From: Armatimonadota bacterium
Lineage (GTDB): Bacteria; Armatimonadota; Fimbriimonadia; Fimbriimonadales; Fimbriimonadaceae
Length of the DNA stretch: 64,000 nucleotides
NCBI GenBank assembly: GCA_016223145.1
Contig: JACRPN010000005.1
Span: forward strand, 164,511 to 228,510
Direction: 5' to 3'
The notes under the pieces were generated by a model, which did no database searches, was not told where the DNA came from, and saw only the letters and a list, made by a program, of their open reading frames with translations. Shown here piece after piece: positions 60,729-64,000 of this stretch. Position 1 is the stretch's first letter. Each line of letters begins with the position of its first letter. The translations under genes were made by a program, and so were the position numbers.

Positions 60729-60880
60729 GATTCCTCCTCAAATCCAAAACCACCGGCAAACGCGCCGGACAGAACATCCCAAGTGTAAAGGAATCCTGAC
60801 CAAGATGCAAAGTATGTGGCCCCAAGACCCGCATAAATGCCAGGGGATCGGCGGGCGGTCCGAATACGATCGGGGGTCTG

Positions 60881-60886
60881 TATACT
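60881..60886 (+). promoter_or_regulatory. -10 of the AmpG-like gene, leaderless
   Basis: TATACT ends 6 nt before the ATG at 60893. There is no room for a Shine-Dalgarno site in the transcript. Confidence 0.55.
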
Positions 60887-60892
60887 GCGCTC

Positions 60893-62338
60893 ATGGTCGC
60901 CCCTCCCGACGAACCTAATGCCGGACAGCCGATTCCGACGGCAAGAAGCCCTTGGTCGTTCGTGCCTGTTCTTTACTACCTTCAAGGGTTGCCGGTGATG
61001 ATCGTCCAAGGCCTGGCGGGAACGATGTACACCAAGATGGGGATAGAGGCGGGTCCCCTTGGGCTCTGGACCAGCCTCCTGAAGCTCCCCTGGATGCTCA
61101 AACCGCTTTGGGGGCCGCTCGTTGAGCTCAACTCAACCAAGCGGCGTTGGATCATCGCCATGCAGGCGCTGGTTCTGGTTAGCCTCGCGGCTGCCGCGAT
61201 GGCGGTCCAGCAGCCGGCCTTCTTTGTTCTGACCCTATGCGCCTTTCTCGCGACGGCGTTCTTCAGCGCGACCCATGACATTGCCGCTGACGGCTTCTAC
61301 CTTTTGGCGCTCGACCCCCAGCGCCAAGCGTTTTTCGTCGGCATTCGGTCGGCGTGCTTTCGGCTGGCCACTCTGACGGCCACCTTCTTTCTGGTCTACA
61401 TCGCGGGCGACATGGAAGAACGGACGGGCAACATCCCCAAGAGCTGGACGACGGCACTCCTCATCGGCTGCGCGATCTACGGCGTTTTGGCTCTGGTCAA
61501 CGCATTGGCCCTGCCCAGGCCGGCCGCCGACTCGCAAGGCCCGCTCAATGCCTCGTCGGAGGCCATGGCGCCGCCGTTCTTCATGGCGTTTGCAGCGTTC
61601 TTCAAGCAGGACCGGATTCTCTGGGTTCTCGCATTCATCCTGTTCTTCCGGTTTGGCGAATCCATGATCTCAACCATGTCGCCACAGTTCCTGCTAAGGC
61701 CCGAGGCCGATGGCGGCCTAGGCGTCTCCACCAAGGCATCCGGCGCCTATGGGGGAGCCGTCGGGGTTCTCGCGCTGACCTTCGGAGGCATCCTCGGAGG
61801 CTGGCTAATCTCGAAAAAGGGCATCCGGAGGACCATTTGGCCGATGGTGCTCGCGCTAAACCTGCCCAACCTCTTTTACATTTGGCTGGCCTCGTCCCAT
61901 CCCGTCAACCGAATGGACCCCCTGCTCAGGAGCGCGCCGGAAAACCTGCCCGTTCTCTCTTTGGACTATTTGAACTACGCCGGGCAGGTGCTCTCCACGG
62001 CCGTCACCGACCCGGTTGGCATCGCGATCGCCGTGGACCAGTTCGGCTACGGGTTCGGGTTCTCCGCGTACCTGGTCTATTTGATGTACGTGTCCCAGTC
62101 GAGCCCTTACAAGACGTCCAGCTATGCGATCGCAACCGGGCTGATGGCCCTTGGGGCGCTCCTGGCGGGCTCAATCTCAGGGTTCATCGTCGACGCGATG
62201 TCCCACCAGCACCCCGGCCAGGGATTCCTGTGGTTCTTCTGGGTGGTCATGGGGTGTACGGTGCCCGGAATGGTGACGCTGTTCTTCATCCCGATGCACT
62301 ACGAGGACCTGCACGCCAAAGCGGACCTGGACGGATAA
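60893..62338 (+). CDS. AmpG-like MFS permease
   Basis: This 481-aa protein has 12 or more predicted helices. Its N-terminus (FVPVLYYLQGLPVMIVQGLA, LLKLPWMLKPLWGPLVELNS) and FFSATHDIAADGFYLLAL match the AmpG/acetyl-CoA-transporter branch of the MFS, which includes the muropeptide permease. It lacks the short C-terminal end typical of enterobacterial AmpG and has an extra loop of about 40 residues (HPVNRMDPLLRSAPENLPVL). Muropeptide uptake for wall recycling is a reasonable guess, but the substrate is not proven. Confidence 0.75.
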   Translation: MVAPPDEPNAGQPIPTARSPWSFVPVLYYLQGLPVMIVQGLAGTMYTKMGIEAGPLGLWTSLLKLPWMLKPLWGPLVELNSTKRRWIIAMQALVLVSLAAAAMAVQQPAFFVLTLCAFLATAFFSATHDIAADGFYLLALDPQRQAFFVGIRSACFRLATLTATFFLVYIAGDMEERTGNIPKSWTTALLIGCAIYGVLALVNALALPRPAADSQGPLNASSEAMAPPFFMAFAAFFKQDRILWVLAFILFFRFGESMISTMSPQFLLRPEADGGLGVSTKASGAYGGAVGVLALTFGGILGGWLISKKGIRRTIWPMVLALNLPNLFYIWLASSHPVNRMDPLLRSAPENLPVLSLDYLNYAGQVLSTAVTDPVGIAIAVDQFGYGFGFSAYLVYLMYVSQSSPYKTSSYAIATGLMALGALLAGSISGFIVDAMSHQHPGQGFLWFFWVVMGCTVPGMVTLFFIPMHYEDLHAKADLDG

Positions 62339-62357
62339 GGGTGCTTGGGGCGATATC

Positions 62358-62380
62358 ACCTCCCCCTCGAAGGGGGAGGT
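62358..62380. terminator. Hairpin between convergent genes
   Basis: ACCTCCCCCT and AGGGGGAGGT are perfect 10-bp arms around CGA. It stands between the AmpG-like gene and the convergent dehydrogenase gene. There is no T-run. It belongs to the CCTCCCC repeat family. Confidence 0.5.
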
Positions 62381-62417
62381 CGGAGAGCAATCGCGAACCG
62401 GGAGAGGGGGCCGGGCC

Positions 62418-63575
62418 TTACGAGAACTTGATCTTGAACGGGCGCTTCTGAAGCTCCTCGACGAAGCGAGTGCCGGTCATCGCCGTCTCATAGCGCAAGG
62501 CGCCTGCTTCCATCTCACCCGCGCCGATCGCATGGGCATAGATGGCGGCTGAGAATCCCGTCAAGCGCTCCATCGCCGTAAAGCCGGTGATGTCGTCTTC
62601 CTTATCGAATATGTCGATCTGGAGGCGCTTGGATTCACCGTTCTTGGTTCCAACGCCCACCATGCGGACCGCGCACAAGTCCTTGTCCTCGATCGCCGCC
62701 AGGCGGTCGCCGAAGACCTTGTAGAAAAGGTCGGCCGGGCGCACCTTACACCCGTGAATGTCCACCTGATCCAGGCTCCAAAAACCCCAATCCTTGAAGA
62801 TACGCATCAGTTGACAGTGGCCGGGGTACCGGATGGTCTTGTATTCGTAATTGTCGACCCGGCCCTGAAAGGTGTAGGGCGCCGTGCTTGTGCCGCCTGA
62901 GGTCGTGAACGCCTCCATGTCGCCAAGCTCGTCTATGTGGAGGTCTTCAAGTTCGTCGAGCGTGTCGACAAGCACGATTTCGCCACTCCGCAGGACCACG
63001 GCCTTGTGGTCGTATTCGGCTACCAAACCCTCGACGTTGAAGGTCAGCTTGTAGTTGAACGGCGGGATCGGGTTCTGGGGGAGAACGCCGCAGTACATCT
63101 TAACGTGCTGCGCATGGTCCAGGTTCTCGATGGCGTAGCAGCCCAGGTTGTTCACCAGGCCCGGCGCAAGGCCGCAATCGGGCACCAGAGTGACGCCGGC
63201 TTCGCGTGCCTCCTCGTCCATCGCCAGCGTCTGCATGCTGATCTCGGTGTTCCCGCCAAGGTCGACCATGTTCGTCTTGCTCTCGATCGCCACCTTGGCG
63301 ATCTTGGGGTGCATCCAATAGGGCACACAGCTCGCCAGCACATCCACGCCTTCCAGGAACTTGTGAAGGTTGGTGGGGTCGAGCGCGTTCACCTGGGCGG
63401 GCTCGCAGACCGCCGAGCCAACAAGGTCGTTGACTCTCCATGCGGCCTTCTTGGCCTGCTCGATGCACATGTCGCCCATATGGATCTTTGCGGGCGAGGC
63501 GTGCTTGGCGAGATCATAGGCAAGGGCTGTCCCCTGCATTCCTGAACCTAGAATTGCGTACTGTTTGCTCATCAT
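62418..63575 (-). CDS. Saccharopine dehydrogenase-family protein (L-lysine dehydrogenase-like)
   Basis: This 385-aa NAD(P)-dependent oxidoreductase has the Rossmann motif YAILGSGMQGTALAYDLAKH. It then has EGVDVLASCVPYWMHPKIAKVAIE and MVDLGGNTEISMQTLAMDEE. LVPDCGLAPGLVNNLGCYAIE and the C-terminal TGFSAAIYAHAIGAGEMEAG follow. These fit the branch that includes lysine 6-dehydrogenase and related enzymes. The start at 63575 follows a strong AAGGAGGGGA site. A longer in-frame start at 63656 would pass through a terminator-like hairpin. Substrate uncertain, no lysine-pathway neighbour. Confidence 0.8.
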   Translation of the reverse strand: MMSKQYAILGSGMQGTALAYDLAKHASPAKIHMGDMCIEQAKKAAWRVNDLVGSAVCEPAQVNALDPTNLHKFLEGVDVLASCVPYWMHPKIAKVAIESKTNMVDLGGNTEISMQTLAMDEEAREAGVTLVPDCGLAPGLVNNLGCYAIENLDHAQHVKMYCGVLPQNPIPPFNYKLTFNVEGLVAEYDHKAVVLRSGEIVLVDTLDELEDLHIDELGDMEAFTTSGGTSTAPYTFQGRVDNYEYKTIRYPGHCQLMRIFKDWGFWSLDQVDIHGCKVRPADLFYKVFGDRLAAIEDKDLCAVRMVGVGTKNGESKRLQIDIFDKEDDITGFTAMERLTGFSAAIYAHAIGAGEMEAGALRYETAMTGTRFVEELQKRPFKIKFS

Positions 63576-63626
63576 CGAGTCTCCCCTCCTTCCATTGACG
63601 GCTCTTCGTGAGCCGCGGTCACACCC

Positions 63627-63672
63627 AAAAAAAGCGCCCCGTATAGGGGGGCGCATCAGGAACACCATTGTA
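63627..63672 (-). promoter_or_regulatory. Promoter and terminator-like hairpin (possible attenuator) in the dehydrogenase leader
   Basis: On the minus strand, TACAAT (63672-63667) is followed after about 10 nt by GCGCCCC-cctatac-GGGGCGC and seven T (63654-63627). The ribosome-binding site of the dehydrogenase gene comes only afterwards. A terminator placed before the first gene implies controlled read-through, or the end of a very short RNA. Confidence 0.6.
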
Positions 63673-63719
63673 CCGAGGGGGGCCGGTGGCTCGCTGACCC
63701 CTCGGGAGGCGACAAGAGA

Positions 63720-63890
63720 AGTGCATCCCGTTCATCCCCTTCCTTCGCACTTCGCACCTCGCGCTGCCCCGTCCAGCCTTAGTAGCTGAGAACCTGAACA
63801 CCTGAAAACCTGATGGCCTGAACACCTGAAGACTCGACAGCCTGAAAGCCTCACGCCCCCTCCCCAGACCCACCACCCCATCTCCCCCAC
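63720..63890. repeat. CTGAACACCTGAAAA-type word repeats
   Basis: Tandem CCTGAACACCTGAAAACCTG and CAGCCTGAAAGCCT words, preceded by CTTCGCACTTCGCACC words. I see no gene in 63673-63906. Confidence 0.65.
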
Positions 63891-63894
63891 CTTC

Positions 63895-63900
63895 CATAAT
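63895..63900 (+). promoter_or_regulatory. -10 of the M3 peptidase gene, leaderless
   Basis: CATAAT lies 6 nt before the ATG at 63907, and there is no Shine-Dalgarno site. Confidence 0.5.
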
Positions 63901-63906
63901 CTCCCC

Positions 63907-64000
63907 ATGAGTTCTGCCGTCGCCGAATCCTTACCGCGATGGGACCTTTCGGTCCTCTTCGACAGTCCCGAAGACCCACGTATTTCCGCAACCTGGGAGC
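63907..64000 (+). CDS. M3-family oligoendopeptidase F-like protein, N-terminal fragment
   Basis: Only the first 31 codons are in the window (MSSAVAESLPRWDLSVLFDS and on). The phrase LPRWDLSVLFDSPEDPRI is characteristic of the start of oligoendopeptidase F-type metallopeptidases. The zinc motif HEXXH would lie beyond the window end. Start choice is supported by the -10 hexamer 6 nt upstream. Confidence 0.6.
   Translation, partial: MSSAVAESLPRWDLSVLFDSPEDPRISATWE

Noticed and set aside
63600-63890. A lysine riboswitch upstream of the dehydrogenase gene
   Set aside because: The promoter-to-terminator distance is only about 35 nt, and the sequence further upstream is simple word repeats, so there is no room for the roughly 170-nt lysine aptamer.

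Overview
The window is about 62-63 % GC and comes from a free-living heterotrophic bacterium. I think it is probably from the Armatimonadota (Fimbriimonadia-like), at only moderate confidence. The reasons are a PEP-CTERM secreted protein, a UROD-like protein, an orphan glutamate-mutase-L-type ASKHA protein, VanW and alpha-2-macroglobulin genes, a complete complex I cluster, and a 16S rRNA gene not linked to 23S or 5S. Placing the 16S (31805-33317, minus strand) in a tree would settle the phylum.

Layout. 1-4.5 kb is the end of a complex I operon (nuoL fragment, nuoM, an unknown gene, nuoN). 4.7-7.4 kb holds an alpha/beta hydrolase, an MlaE-type permease and a vapBC pair. 7.4-13.1 kb holds a half-length uvrA, nhaD and uvrC. 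13.6-15.4 kb holds an OsmC-family gene and ilvC. 15.5-22.5 kb is a tightly coupled operon of a polytopic membrane protein, a thioester alpha-2-macroglobulin and VanW. 22.6-27.8 kb holds an MFS exporter, a GIY-YIG-like gene, rplJL without rpoBC, and the ASKHA/MutL-family gene. 28.8-31.6 kb holds a sugar-type ABC ATPase and small accessory genes, one of them a frameshifted nucleotidyltransferase. 31.7-33.6 kb is a self-contained 16S unit with promoter, processing stem and terminator. 33.7-38 kb holds purN, plsC, GNAT, a lipoprotein and a UROD-like gene. 38-41.7 kb is a divergent pair of secreted hydrolases (papain-like and GH20). 41.7-42.5 kb is a REP-associated transposase between REP-like repeats. 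43-49 kb holds gpsA and a four-gene trans-4-hydroxyproline catabolic operon. 49.5-54.5 kb holds a TPR protein and the hen1-pnkp RNA-repair operon. 54.6-57.6 kb holds an MFS transporter, a candidate structured RNA and a nucleotidyltransferase/winged-helix pair. 57.7-64 kb holds lepA, a PEP-CTERM trypsin-like protease, an AmpG-like transporter, a saccharopine-dehydrogenase-like gene and the start of an M3 peptidase gene.

Three features run across the whole window. (1) Many genes have a -10-like hexamer (TATAAT, CATAAT, TATACT or TACAAT) only 6-8 nt before the start codon and no Shine-Dalgarno site, which points to widespread leaderless transcripts. (2) Intergenic spacers are full of short dispersed palindromes and word-like tandem repeats. 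Some of these lie in frame inside conserved genes (uvrA, uvrC, rplJ, hypE) or supply the stop codons of unrelated genes. (3) Small accessory and toxin-antitoxin-like genes sit in visibly lower-GC patches.

Functional links. The four hyp genes should convert trans-4-hydroxy-L-proline to 2-oxoglutarate, and the secreted hydrolases (GH20, papain-like, PEP-CTERM trypsin) fit a life on polymeric organic matter. Hen1-Pnkp should repair tRNAs cut by ribotoxins and sits in the same window as a VapC ribonuclease. All readings were made by eye, with no database search.
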